From Chloranthus sessilifolius (taxonomy: Eukaryota > Streptophyta > Magnoliopsida > Chloranthales > Chloranthaceae): 64,000 bases of DNA. The first letter of the stretch is position 1; the number at the start of each line of letters is the position of its first letter. A program made the translations under genes and the position numbers. Below, piece by piece: positions 34,548 through 44,341 of this stretch. Below the pieces are notes generated by a model. It was not told the origin of the DNA. It saw only the letters and a list, made by a program, of their open reading frames with translations, and made no database searches. The stretch covers positions 9,093,328-9,157,327 of the forward strand of contig CM037586.1 of NCBI GenBank assembly GCA_021018995.1, read 5' to 3'.

Positions 34548-35670
34548 ATGGCAGCGCCTGGCCCACCACTCTTCCGTCAATCGCGTCCCGCCAATGATCC
34601 GATGCGCATCCCCAATGAGCACTATTTCAATCGCTAGTTCCAAACGGAAAATTTCTCAAATCGTCGCAGTGAATGCCCGCTCGATCGAATTCATTGAGTC
34701 CTTGCGATTGGAAATGTTGCTTGCCCCTCCACCCATCGATGTCTCTCTGCTCCTGATCCGTCTGTTTTATCAGAAAATGGTATGGGTACCGGAAACACTA
34801 TCGCCCACAGGAATGCCCTACATTACCATCGAGATCAACAACTGGCAATATAATCTGCATGCCGCCGATCTCGCGCGTGCCTTCAATTTTTATGTGGTTC
34901 GACCGCGTGAACCACCACATTAATCCGCGATTGATCGTAGTCGACGACATGATCAATGATATGTGGAGGCACCGCTACGGTCGTGCCACTAGACGATCTG
35001 TTCTTCCGATGGACATTCTCTTTTGGGATATCGTCATGGCAAACAACCTCCTACCGCATGGCACGAGCGAGGACCAAGAATAGGGTATTGCAAGCATACA
35101 AACGCTTGGTTCGATGCGCCAGGTCTGATGCTCGAGGAGATGTATCGTTGCCACAGTGATATAGCCACCACCACCGTACCCACTAAGCGTGCAGCGATTC
35201 TCCTCCATTTCCCACATTATGTGATGCACCTTTTGGATCACCTCGGCTGCCCCATCTATGATGATGAGGAGTTAGGCGACATGCAATTTTACCAGTATGG
35301 TGTCAATGTGTGGGATAAGATCATGAAAGCGATCCTTCGTGTGCAGCCACCCCTGATTGCAGTTGACGATGTACCTCCTCCTCCCCGTCCTAACCCCACA
35401 CAACGCCAACATGGCGGTGTAAGACGACCTCGTCCCGAAGAGGTTCCTGATTTTGATGCCGAGGCAGCTGTTACTCGCCTTGAGGCGCGGATGGATGGGC
35501 TGAATGCGAGGCTTGGTGGTGTTGATCGACGGTCAAGGTTTCAAACTTCTCTCCTCATGCGGATGGCCCGGGAATCGTTCCCTGGGCGTGCCGACGAGTT
35601 TATCGTCTGGCCGGCGATGAACGAGGAGAGGGACCCTGAATATGATGATGATGATGATGTTAATGTTTAG
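34548..35670 (+). pseudogene. Accessory (env-position) ORF of Athila-like copy B, frameshifted
   Basis: Starts at ATG 34548 (MAAPGPPLFRQSRPANDPMR). After frame changes it continues with IEFIESLRLEMLL, LLLIRLFYQKMVWVPE, YITIEINNWQYNLHAADLAR (34650-34900), IVVDDMINDMWRHRYGRA and ILFWDIVMANNLL (about 34930-35070), then LLHFPHYVMHLLDHLG and MQFYQYGVNVWDK (35190-35320). The end is a coil-like segment with a poly-Asp tail. Plant Athila elements are known for an extra ORF at this position, often called env-like. I see no signal peptide or convincing transmembrane helix here. The layout instead resembles the putative plant transposon-protein domain. At least two frameshifts. Confidence 0.65.
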
Positions 35671-38600
35671 TTTGTTTTTGTGTCGTTCTTTTTACGTTTA
35701 GTGTTTAGTGTTTAGTGCTTTGTTTTGTTTCATTTTTTTTTCGTTGTTTATGGTGTTGTTAATTTTTGTTTTTCATTTAAATCCATTAGGGGTGTCGGGC
35801 CTCGGTGTAATCAATCGGACAAATCAATGGAATTAGCTTTCTTTTTTGTGTTAATTGTTATGGTACTTCTCGGTTTGGTGCACAAGTGCATCAGTCAATC
35901 GATTGAGGCTTCTCTCTCAATCAATTGCGCACTTTTCTATTAGCAGTTCATGCAACTCAACTCCTCACAGTCAATCGATTGAGAATTTATTCTCAATCGA
36001 TTGATTGCTGCATCCGAAACAGGCAAATTCTAAAAATAGACATTTCTTTTAGCTATAGTTGGTATCCTGTGTCAATCGATTGACAATGGAATGTCAATCG
36101 ATTGATTTCGCATAATCGGCCGGTCAAATTAATCACTACTTGAACTTTCCACTCAATCGGGAAAGTCACCTTTGCTCGGCACCACTATGCTTGCCAACTT
36201 TTGTCAATCGATTGACACTAAATCACAATCGATTGATCATTCTAGTGCACCAACTAGTCCGCCGCTCGAATCTGTTAGAGTTCTAGTGAGTCTTTTGAGC
36301 CTTTATTTGAGGAAACTTTTAGTTATTTAAGGAACCCGTAGGGTAGTCCTTTGAGTTAAAATCAGTTTTCCTTTCCCAATTCTCAGCTATGTCGTCCATT
36401 GATCGCACTGCAGCCGAGATAAAAAGATGATGAGCTCGCGACCAAACGTGCACGTTATCATGCTCCGCCACCGCCAATCAACTTGTCCAATCATGCTGTC
36501 ATCAATCTTGATGATGAATTTCCTCTTGAAGTCCGCTCTATTTTCACGCACTCCACCGAGGCCGCTCCCGCCCCCTTTCCGCCTCTCTTAACAACACCTC
36601 CACCGCCACCTTTCTCACCACCCCATACATCAATACCGGGAATCATACGATGTGGCGCTACGCGTTTCCAAAACTGAGGGAAGACGGTTCTACCATGGAA
36701 GACTAGAGGATTAGGGTTTTCTGTTTTAGGGTCTAGTTTTCAGAGTCTTTCAGTTATATTTGCTTTTAACGTGTTAGGTTAGGTTTGATTTTGCTTAATC
36801 TAGGGTAGAATTTTAATTTTGCATTATTTGTCAGAGTTTTTTTTTATATATATATTTGTTTAGATCTTTGTGTTTACCTTTTCTTTCACTTGATCTAGTT
36901 CTTTTTGGCCCTCGAGTGCATTAAACAGGTTTGGGGGGGTCTCCCCTCCTATTTTCAACATCCGCACCAATGAGGACATTGGACAGTTCAGGTTTGGGGG
37001 GGGTAAATTCGGTAAAGCGCCAAAAAAAAAAGAGAAAAGAAAGACTGATTTTCGGACCTTGTCAGCCAATCAATTGAGGTTGTGGTCTCAATCGATTGAC
37101 TGCCAACCATAAAAAAAAAAATTTGGGAATTGTCAATAGTCAATCGATTGAGGAATCATTGTCAATCGATTGACTGATGACAGGAAGGCTAATGAAATTC
37201 GATTTTTTTTCCCTTAAATTGTGAATGACCTGAATTTCTTTAAAAGTTTGTTATCACACCACGTTTGTTTTAATGAATGCTCATAAAGTTCAAAATTAAA
37301 ATAGCGATATTCATAATCTATGCCTGAAAATTTATACACCACCACGTGGCTCCAATTCCAAGTTTGAGAATAAAGTGTATGACTTGAAATTTTTAAATCA
37401 CAAGAAAGGCTTCAACCCAGTGAGTTTCGAAACCTTATCTTCGTTCTTGATGAGTGTGGAAATAACTTCGGAGTATCTTTGAATTCCTGCTTCAATTGTT
37501 AACATCTCATTTACTTTTCTTTGATTTGTTTATTGTACGTGTGGTATACCATTACACTAGACATCAATGTGTATTAACTCAAAGCAGATAGGCATATTTT
37601 ACCATAATGAAAGGAAATGATCTAAGGCCATCTTTGGCTCGTTTTTGCTTAAAATGACCCACCTCATAAATGTATCATTCTAGTACCCTTTTGAGCCTAT
37701 TGGAAAATTTACCTTTATATATTCTTCGATAAGCCACATTAACCGTTAACCCTCTACCATTTCTGAAAATTCAGCTTTACCCTTCTTATTTCTGAGAAAT
37801 TAGGAACGATGGATGAAAATGAGTGAAAAGAAAGTACGTGGAGAGATACTGAGTTGTGGTGTTTACTAAGGGTGTATGGCAAAAATATAAAAGAAAAGGG
37901 GGGAGAAAAAGAAAAAGGGAAAGAAAATTTGAAAAAATAGTGAAAAATATGAGGTGTTTTAAGAAAAGGAAAACAAAGGAAAAGCAAATTGAAAAAAAAA
38001 AAAAAAAAGAAGAAAAATAGTGAGAAAGTAGAAAAAAAAAAAAAAAAAAAAAAAAGAGAGATAGAGAAAATAGAAGTTTGTTTCTTTTCCAATTTCTCAG
38101 AAAATTTGAATCCAAATTCCCTTTCTTTCTTTTACCTTTACCCGAGCCCCATTACAACCTTAGAAAAGACCTTTTTGATCCAATCATGAGTGGTAAATGC
38201 CTTGTGGAGAGTAATTACACATTGTCTATGGTGCTTGATATATCCATGTTTAAAATACAAATATCTTTCTTAATGAGATCTCGGTTAAAACTCTTTGATA
38301 CACCGTCTTTCGCATAAATTGTGAGAGTTCTCTAAATTGCATTGTAACTCCATCTCACATGTGCGTGAAACATAAAATCCATTCATCAGGAGCGATTTCA
38401 TTCTGAGTGTATATCCATGATAAGGATTGAGTCAAGACATGTGATCAAAAGATGCCTAGTTTAAGCTTCTTCTCAGGCAAAATAAAATTTGAGCAGTGAT
38501 GATTGCATAACATTAATGCATAGAGTATGAGCATTGAAAAACAGTGGACTAATGTGAATGAGCATTAATAAAATAAGCATGGTCGAATGCATTTTAAATG

Positions 38601-38870
38601 ATTTTCCAGGGGCATTTGACTGCTTAAGAGCATGGCTAAAAAAAATAATAATAATAATAATTTTTGAAATTCATAAGCTTTGGAGTTTGTAGGTACCTTC
38701 GCTGAAAACCTGCAGGAGACACAACTCCTCCACTAGGGATCACCTAGCGGTTTAAAGGCTTGTTGCATATGCTAAATGCAATCGTGTTCCCTACGAAAGT
38801 GGCATTTAAATTTTTAGGAAGTTAGTTTTATTTGCGTTATATTTTCTCTTTGCTCGAGGACTAGCAAAGT
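35671..38870 (+). other. 3' untranslated region of Athila-like copy B
   Basis: More palindrome pairs at about 35894/35916, 35970/35992, 36071/36093, 36202/36224, 37063/37085 and 37140/37162. A purine-rich low-complexity tract (A/G) lies at 37850-38065. A short proline-rich frame at 36483-36677 is not convincing as a gene. Two GGTTTGGGGGGG-type words occur near 36930 and 36990, resembling internal polypurine tracts. Phenylalanine-rich minus-strand frames near 38000 come only from the A/G tract. Confidence 0.6.
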
Positions 38871-38892
38871 GTAGGTGTGGGGGTGTGATCGG
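38871..38892 (+). other. Polypurine tract of Athila-like copy B
   Basis: GTAGGTGTGGGGGTGTGATCGG directly precedes the 3' LTR start TGCTGAAATATGAC, with GAGGACTAGCAAAGT upstream. A GTGTGGGGGTGTGAT-type tract is the usual PPT of plant Athila/Tat elements. Confidence 0.8.
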
Positions 38893-38909
38893 TGCTGAAA
38901 TATGACTAT

Positions 38910-38914
38910 ATTTC
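38910..38914. repeat. Target-site duplication of nested solo LTR (ATTTC), left
   Basis: ATTTC here and again at 41405-41409, flanking TGTAAT...GTCACA. The uninterrupted 5' LTR has ATTTC once at this position. Confidence 0.93.
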
Positions 38915-41404
38915 TGTAATATCTTGAAAAATCGCTTCAAACAGTGACCTCGGGATCCGTGCCCGATTGGTCATAGGTTTGACCAAACAAGAGTTCACAA
39001 GTTAACGTAGGATACGATGAACGGACGAGATGTGAGGATTCGAGTGAATATGGGGAGTGTGATGAAAATCTGGAGTTACATACACCTATTAAGGTACATG
39101 TGCTCAACACACAAGTTAGAGGGGAGATAAAAGGGTTTAATAGCCCTAGTTTCTCTTTTATTTGGTTCATTGAGAGAGAGTAAAGAAGAGAGAGAGAAGG
39201 AGAGCATAGTTAATGCAAGGAGTAAATGCTAGTTGAGGAGGGATTCGAGCAATAAACGCCGGATTCGACGCGAGGGATCCGCTAGAAGCAAAGCTGGAAA
39301 CCCTAGCCTTTTCAACCACTTAACCTAATCAATTGAAGATTGATTGAAGGTAAAATTCTTGTAAATTGAATGCATAGATCGAAGGGTTTAATTGTAGTTA
39401 GGAATGGTTAAAAATCATAGATTAAAGGCTTAGAAAAAGAAAGAAAATAAATGGAGAAAGATTTGGAAGAACAGCCAGAAGGGGGCAAAATCTGGCAATT
39501 TCGATTAATCGAAATTGGGTTTCGATTAATCGAAATTGGTCAAGAAGTTGAAAAGTCAGAGGACCCCGATCTCGATTAATCGACTTTGGATTTTGATTAA
39601 TCGAATTTGAATTCGATTGATCGACTAGGAACCCACAGTGAACTCCAGTGGAGGAAAGAAAACAGCTTGGAGAAATCGACTAATCGAAATGGGAATTCGA
39701 TTAATCGATTTAAAATTTCGATTAATCAATTTGGAATCGATTAATCGATTTTGGAAATTCGATTACTCGAATTGAGAATCGACAGGATAGAGTAGAAAAT
39801 TTCGATTAATCGAATGGGAATCTCGATTAATCGATTTGAGAATCGATTAATCGATATTAACTTTCGATTAATCCATTTTGGAAATCGATTAATCGAATCA
39901 GATTCGATTAATCAATTTTGGAGTTCGATTAATCGACTGGGCTAGTTTATATTGACTTTTGAGTTTGACTTTAAGCTTCATGGAGGATCTTAGACCTCCT
40001 TTATTGCATCCTTAGTGATGTGTTTCACATGTTATGTGGTACCATAGGTGGTACGTGTGAACAAGTGCACAAGGAGCCACGTGGGACCCTGATGCATTGA
40101 TCGAACGAAGACTTGAGGTAGGGAACACCTTGAACATGTACTTTATTTTACAAGAGCATGTATGTAGTGATATAGAATTCAATTCAAAATATTTTTATTG
40201 CTTAAGAATTGTGAAAAGTGTGTGTGTGTGGCATCCATAAGAGTAATTATACTGAACCATCCCCAGGGGATGAGGAAGTAAAGAGATAAGAGCATCAGGT
40301 GTGATGCAAGTGAATGGATCCATCCTAGGGATGTATCCAAGATTGAATCATGTTTGATAGGGCCTAACTGATATAAGATAGCACATTTATACGGTGAATA
40401 ACTATATGTAAGGCACCAATATTTTTGTTATTTGAGGTTTGATAGGGTACCCCACCGTGTGATATCCACGATCGACACGACGGGATATCCGTGGATCGTG
40501 ACGGCGAATCCAGAGGCCTGAGGCTTATCCATACACAATAAGCACACCCCAGGGGTGTTGATTGAGACTAGTGAAACCCAGCCACCAATCCCCAGGGGAA
40601 AGGGGCTTGGGTACTATTTGTATTCCCAGGGAATACGTTAAAAGTGTCTATATAGATGACGATGATGGGTATCTCATCGGGGCTCGATGCTATATTGCTC
40701 GAGGATTACTTAAGTTGAAAGTTTATGTTTTGCTTTAGGCCTTTTCAGCATCATTCATGAATAAATAAAGACATAAGTAACTACCAGTAAAATGTAATGC
40801 TTTTAATTCTTTTCATCAACAACTGCATAGACACATCATGCATGGCATATCATGGAATATATGTGAGTGATAATTTATATGTTCAACTGTGTTTTGTTCC
40901 CTATTGAGCTAGGATGTAGCTCACCCTATAGACTATACGTCGCAGGTCCACTACTAGCAGCTGCCGAGGCTTCAGGAGACGCTGACCCCGGTGAGTCGGA
41001 CCTTGCGGCCGGTGAAGAGTTGGAGCCACCTCCTGAGGACTTCTTCTAGAGGACTCCGTTGTGCCGCTTTGAGGGCTTTTGGATAGAGATTTGTACGGCT
41101 TGGTATGTCAAGCCTTATTTTGGCTAAACAATGTATATGTATAAATTGAGATTATTCTTTTAGGGCGAACCATCCGTGATGATTTGCTATCATCGATGGT
41201 TCGGATCGGTTCTCCATTCATGCAGAGGCATGAGGGTAGAACTGTCTTTTGAGAAATACTTTTATATAGATTTAAATTCTGCAGTTTCATTTACTATTTC
41301 ATTTTTGCTTGATATGCCAATGTTCCGTGCTTAGTTAAGGGGCACGGTCAAGATGATCGTGCTGATGACACGGGTTTCAGAGTGCCGAGATCCGGGCTGT
41401 CACA
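38915..41404 (+). mobile_element. Solo LTR of Tekay-like family, inserted in the Athila-like 3' LTR
   Basis: 2490 bp from TGTAATATCTTG to CCGGGCTGTCACA. It is homologous along its length to the LTRs at 13157 and 23487 (in opposite orientation there) but diverged by many substitutions, so it came from another family member. It is flanked by a perfect 5-bp TSD and has no internal region: the product of LTR-LTR recombination after insertion. It holds its own palindrome array. Confidence 0.93.
39501..39936. repeat. Palindrome array TCGATTAATCGA in solo LTR
   Basis: About twenty perfect or near-perfect sites in opposite orientation to the other LTRs. The site sequence stays largely intact although the LTR backbone has diverged, which argues that the motif is maintained in the family. 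Confidence 0.9.
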
Positions 41405-41409
41405 ATTTC
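41405..41409. repeat. Target-site duplication of nested solo LTR (ATTTC), right
   Basis: Second copy of the ATTTC duplication. The Athila-like LTR sequence resumes here. Confidence 0.93.
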
Positions 41410-42648
41410 ACACCTTAAATCCTACATTTAGTTGTTCGATGAAAGCATCTGATGGTTATTGTGAGGTTTTTATGTTTACAGGTGTTTCCGACCATTAGAT
41501 CGTTCAAAAGCCTAAAAGAAGGAAATTAAAGGCTATGTAAGAGCTATGGACAAAAAGGTCCAAAGAAGTATTGAGATCCGAGAAGAGAATCAATATCCAT
41601 CAAGAAAGGAGACTTTACATTGAAGAGTCAATCGATTGAGGAATCATTGTCAATCGATTGATAGATGAAATAAACTTCAACCCTGAAAATCAATCGATTG
41701 AGACACGAAAATCAATCGATTGACACATAAGGCAGAAGTGCCCTAAAGAAATTCGAACTCAAATTCAATCGATTGAGACTTCTGGCTCAATCGATTGAGG
41801 CAATTAGGTTTAGGTGTGCTCGGCCATTATAAAAAGGAAGCTAAAGCTTTGAATAGAGGACCCTCTGTTTCTGGAGTGGGTGTTGAGATCTTTTGAGATT
41901 TTTCTTTGGGGAACTTCTTTTCATCTTTTTAAGGTCTTCTTCTCTCTTTCTTCTAGGGTTTTGATCAGGGTAGATTGTAACTAGGATTTGCATTGTTTTC
42001 TTTTAAAGCATAGATTGTATTTAGGAGAGAGCATTGTAAACAAATATCTTTTGGGAAGAAATAAAAAGAGGAATGACTTTGAATGAACAAGGAGATCATA
42101 CACCAAAGATGAGCGGCTAAATCAGTAGATCGGGGAAGATGCGATCCCCAGATAAGTACCCATATTTATGATTAATACCATAATCTAATATTTTTATTGT
42201 TTTGATCTACACATCATGAGATATGCTATGCTTCTTACATGACTCATACCGCAATGATAGGCTAAGTCATTGTTTTTAGATAGGGTATGCCGGATTGATG
42301 ATCATACTTTATTTCAAATCATTTTTATGAATGAATGATGGTGTGAATGATGCTTTAATGAAAGGGGGGTACAAATCTGGGGTAGCATATTTCTTGATCT
42401 TATTTAAATAATTGTTCTTAGATTCATCGGTAATTAGTTATTTAGATTAATTTATTTTTCTGCATTTAGGAAAAAGTGACAAATTTTTGGTAAATTGAAT
42501 CTGCCCCTTGGTACTTCCTTGGGGATGTTTTCAAATCCCTGAAAGAATTAATTAAAAATTCAGATTTTCCTGTGGGTTCGACACCCTTGTTCTTGCCATA
42601 CTGCAATAGATCTTGTGGACTTGCAAGGGTTACATTTAAAATCGATCA

Positions 42649-43064
42649 CTCACTCAAAATCAGTGAAATTTGAGAAGCAAAGGAAAAATATTCCCATCAA
42701 AGCTATCCTAATAAAAAATAACATATTGCCCAAGTAGATACATCAATACAAGATAACATATACTAAATAACATAGAGTCCGAAAACATATAATGAAATAA
42801 CTTTTATATCTACATGCAGATTAACGTGGTCTCACTTATGCTGAAGTCGATATTGGTGATGCCCTTGTACAATACTTCATGGATTTGCATCAGTGAGAGC
42901 GTTACAAAGTCGAATAATTGAGTTTTTGAAGATTGACGTGGGCTGAGTTTTTGAAAATTTTGAACACCAAAATTTTGAAAACTAAAATGGCAATCACCAT
43001 AGAGAAGTCGAATCAAATTGGGAAACACCATCCAGATCCTCGATTGCAAATTCGCACTTTGTCC

Positions 43065-43109
<45 letters not shown>

Positions 43110-43589
43110 GCTTGGATGAATCATGGGAATCGCTATCTGGTTTAGAGATCCGAATGGTGTAAGGTCTATCAGAAACCCTAGAATTTAATAAACGAAGTAA
43201 AAATAAAATAAAAAATTTATTAAGAGATTAAGGAGATTGGGATCTGACCTTCAATTGATGAAGAACCCTAGCTCATACATCAAACACCATTGACAACCCT
43301 AAATAATCCAAAACATGTGAAGCGTACATTTACGAAATCAAAGCCTTAAATAATCAAAAAATAGGTGAATCGTTCACTTACAAAATCAGAATCATCGGGA
43401 CGACTTCACGAAATCCCTACCCAATCAGCGAACAATCTGATCCATTTCACCAAAATTTATGCCAAATTGCAAGGAAAATTGCTGAAGAACTAAGATAAAT
43501 CAGGCCAAGAAATAAGAACATTAGATCTCGTAGATAGAGAGATGATGAGACGACCTTTGACGCTATCCGATTTGGGTGCCATCACTTGA
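42649..43589. other. CACTA interior, no gene recognised; AT microsatellite
   Basis: A (TA)n run of about 41 bp lies at 43066-43106. AAACCCTAG-type words occur at 43173 and 43264. No coding homology seen. Confidence 0.5.
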
Positions 43590-44024
43590 TTGGATCCCCA
43601 AATCGCGATTTCGATCTACCAAATGGTAAAACTAGGGCTCCAAAACTCGATCTCGATTAAGAGAAAACCTTCAATGCTGATTTATGCTTCAATGGAATCG
43701 TCTCCAACCTTAAACATAGATCTCCATCGTCTCCAACCATCAATGGACATGATTTCTCCGATCTTGAGCTTCCAATCGAAGATCGGATCAATTTTCCTCA
43801 TCAACGCTTATCCGTTTTTTGCTTACAAGAGGAATCCGAAGCAAGTCCCTCTGGATTTTGCGTTGTTTCAGCCGAACCAAGGGGTTTTGGATCCGATCTC
43901 AAATCTCCGCTACGACAACATGTTGTTCGCGCAGATCAATGCTATTTACTCAGCGTTGGCGGAGCTAGGGTACTCGCACCTACTGGTGCAGAGCTCGGAG
44001 ACGGGGTGGCCGAAGGGCGTTTGA
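43590..44024 (+). CDS. Chimeric ORF containing a beta-1,3-glucanase (GH17) fragment
   Basis: 144 codons from ATG 43590 to TGA 44024. From about residue 62 on it reads FLINAYPFFAYKRNPKQVPL, FALFQPNQGV, NLRYDNMLFAQINAIYSALA, ELGYSHLLVQSSETGWPKG. That is the second half of plant glucan endo-1,3-beta-glucosidases, including the SETGWP block with the catalytic nucleophile glutamate. The N-terminal catalytic half with the acid/base glutamate is replaced by about 60 unrelated residues (MDPQIAISIYQMVKLG). So this is a transposon-made fusion or a captured fragment with a chance start. It lies 320 bp inside the CACTA right end. It is unlikely to hydrolyse glucan. Whether it is expressed is unknown. Confidence 0.6.
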   Translation: MDPQIAISIYQMVKLGLQNSISIKRKPSMLIYASMESSPTLNIDLHRLQPSMDMISPILSFQSKIGSIFLINAYPFFAYKRNPKQVPLDFALFQPNQGVLDPISNLRYDNMLFAQINAIYSALAELGYSHLLVQSSETGWPKGV

Positions 44025-44341
44025 GATGGATTGACGAACTCGTCTTTGGTTGTCGAGAGAGAGGAAGAGGAGAGAGGCTAGGGTTTGAGAGAGAAAGAAA
44101 ATAGATGAATATGGAGACGGCAGATTTGTTTGCATAATAAAGGGGGAAAGTTTAGAAGTACGATCACGATAGATTTGGCACGTGATGGCGGTTAGAGTTG
44201 CACGTGATAAAGGTTAACTAATTAAACCACTGTTTTATTATAATAAATCACCGATTTTGGCAATGGATTATTATACTATTACTTGGGCAATGATTCTTTA
44301 TATATTTGGAGGTGTGGTTTATATGCCATTTTCACGTAGTG
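44025..44341 (-). repeat. CACTA right terminus, subterminal region and possible element promoter
   Basis: On the minus strand: CACTACGTGAAAATGG (44341 inward), ACAGTGGTTTA (about 44236-44226), then a CT-rich AAACCCTAGCC leader-like stretch. The terminal 13 bp match the left end exactly. A transcript from here would run antisense to the GH17 fragment. Confidence 0.6.

Larger units (their letters stand above)
29588..42648 (+). mobile_element. Athila-like Ty3/Gypsy retrotransposon (copy B), internally deleted, with nested solo LTR
   Basis: It has a 5' LTR (29588-30847), tRNA-Asp-like PBS, leader, gag, a remnant of the integrase C-terminus, an accessory ORF, a polypurine tract and a 3' LTR (38893-42648). 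The 3' LTR is interrupted at 38915-41404. Without the insertion it is about 10.6 kb. Both LTRs are about 1260 bp and nearly identical, so insertion was recent. Protease, RT, RNase H and most of integrase are missing, so it depends on other copies. I found no 5-bp target duplication (CGATCGG before, CTCACTC after). This leaves open that one end has been altered by recombination. Confidence 0.9.
38893..42648 (+). repeat. 3' LTR of Athila-like copy B, split by a nested insertion
   Basis: The first 22 bp (38893-38914) and the remaining 1239 bp (41410-42648) join to about 1261 bp, matching the 1260-bp 5' LTR. The break is inside CTATATTTCACACC. The three palindrome pairs (first about 41626/41648) and the TATAAAA box (41828-41834) are retained. 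Confidence 0.92.
4438..44341. mobile_element. CACTA-type DNA transposon with captured gene fragments (composite, nested insertions)
   Basis: The left end reads CACTACGTGAAAA (4438-4450), and the right end is its exact inverted copy (44329-44341). Both subterminal regions share ACAGTGGTTTA inside the first 180 bp. Subtracting the Tekay-like (13157-26088) and Athila-like (29588-42648) insertions leaves about 13.9 kb, a normal CACTA size. The body holds pieces of at least five host genes and no recognisable transposase, so it would be non-autonomous. The 3-bp flanks are TTA on the left and TTG on the right, an imperfect target duplication. The alternative is that the two ends belong to two different elements of one family. 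Confidence 0.5.

Noticed and set aside
29827-37173. CRISPR-like look: short palindromic repeat with unrelated spacers of fixed length
   Set aside because: Eukaryotic nuclear retrotransposon context, a 12-bp repeat with 10-nt spacers, mostly in pairs, no cas genes. The spacing is too short for CRISPR.
37754-38115. Phenylalanine-rich ORFs of about 110 codons on the minus strand
   Set aside because: They arise from an A/G-rich low-complexity tract in the 3' region of the Athila-like element.
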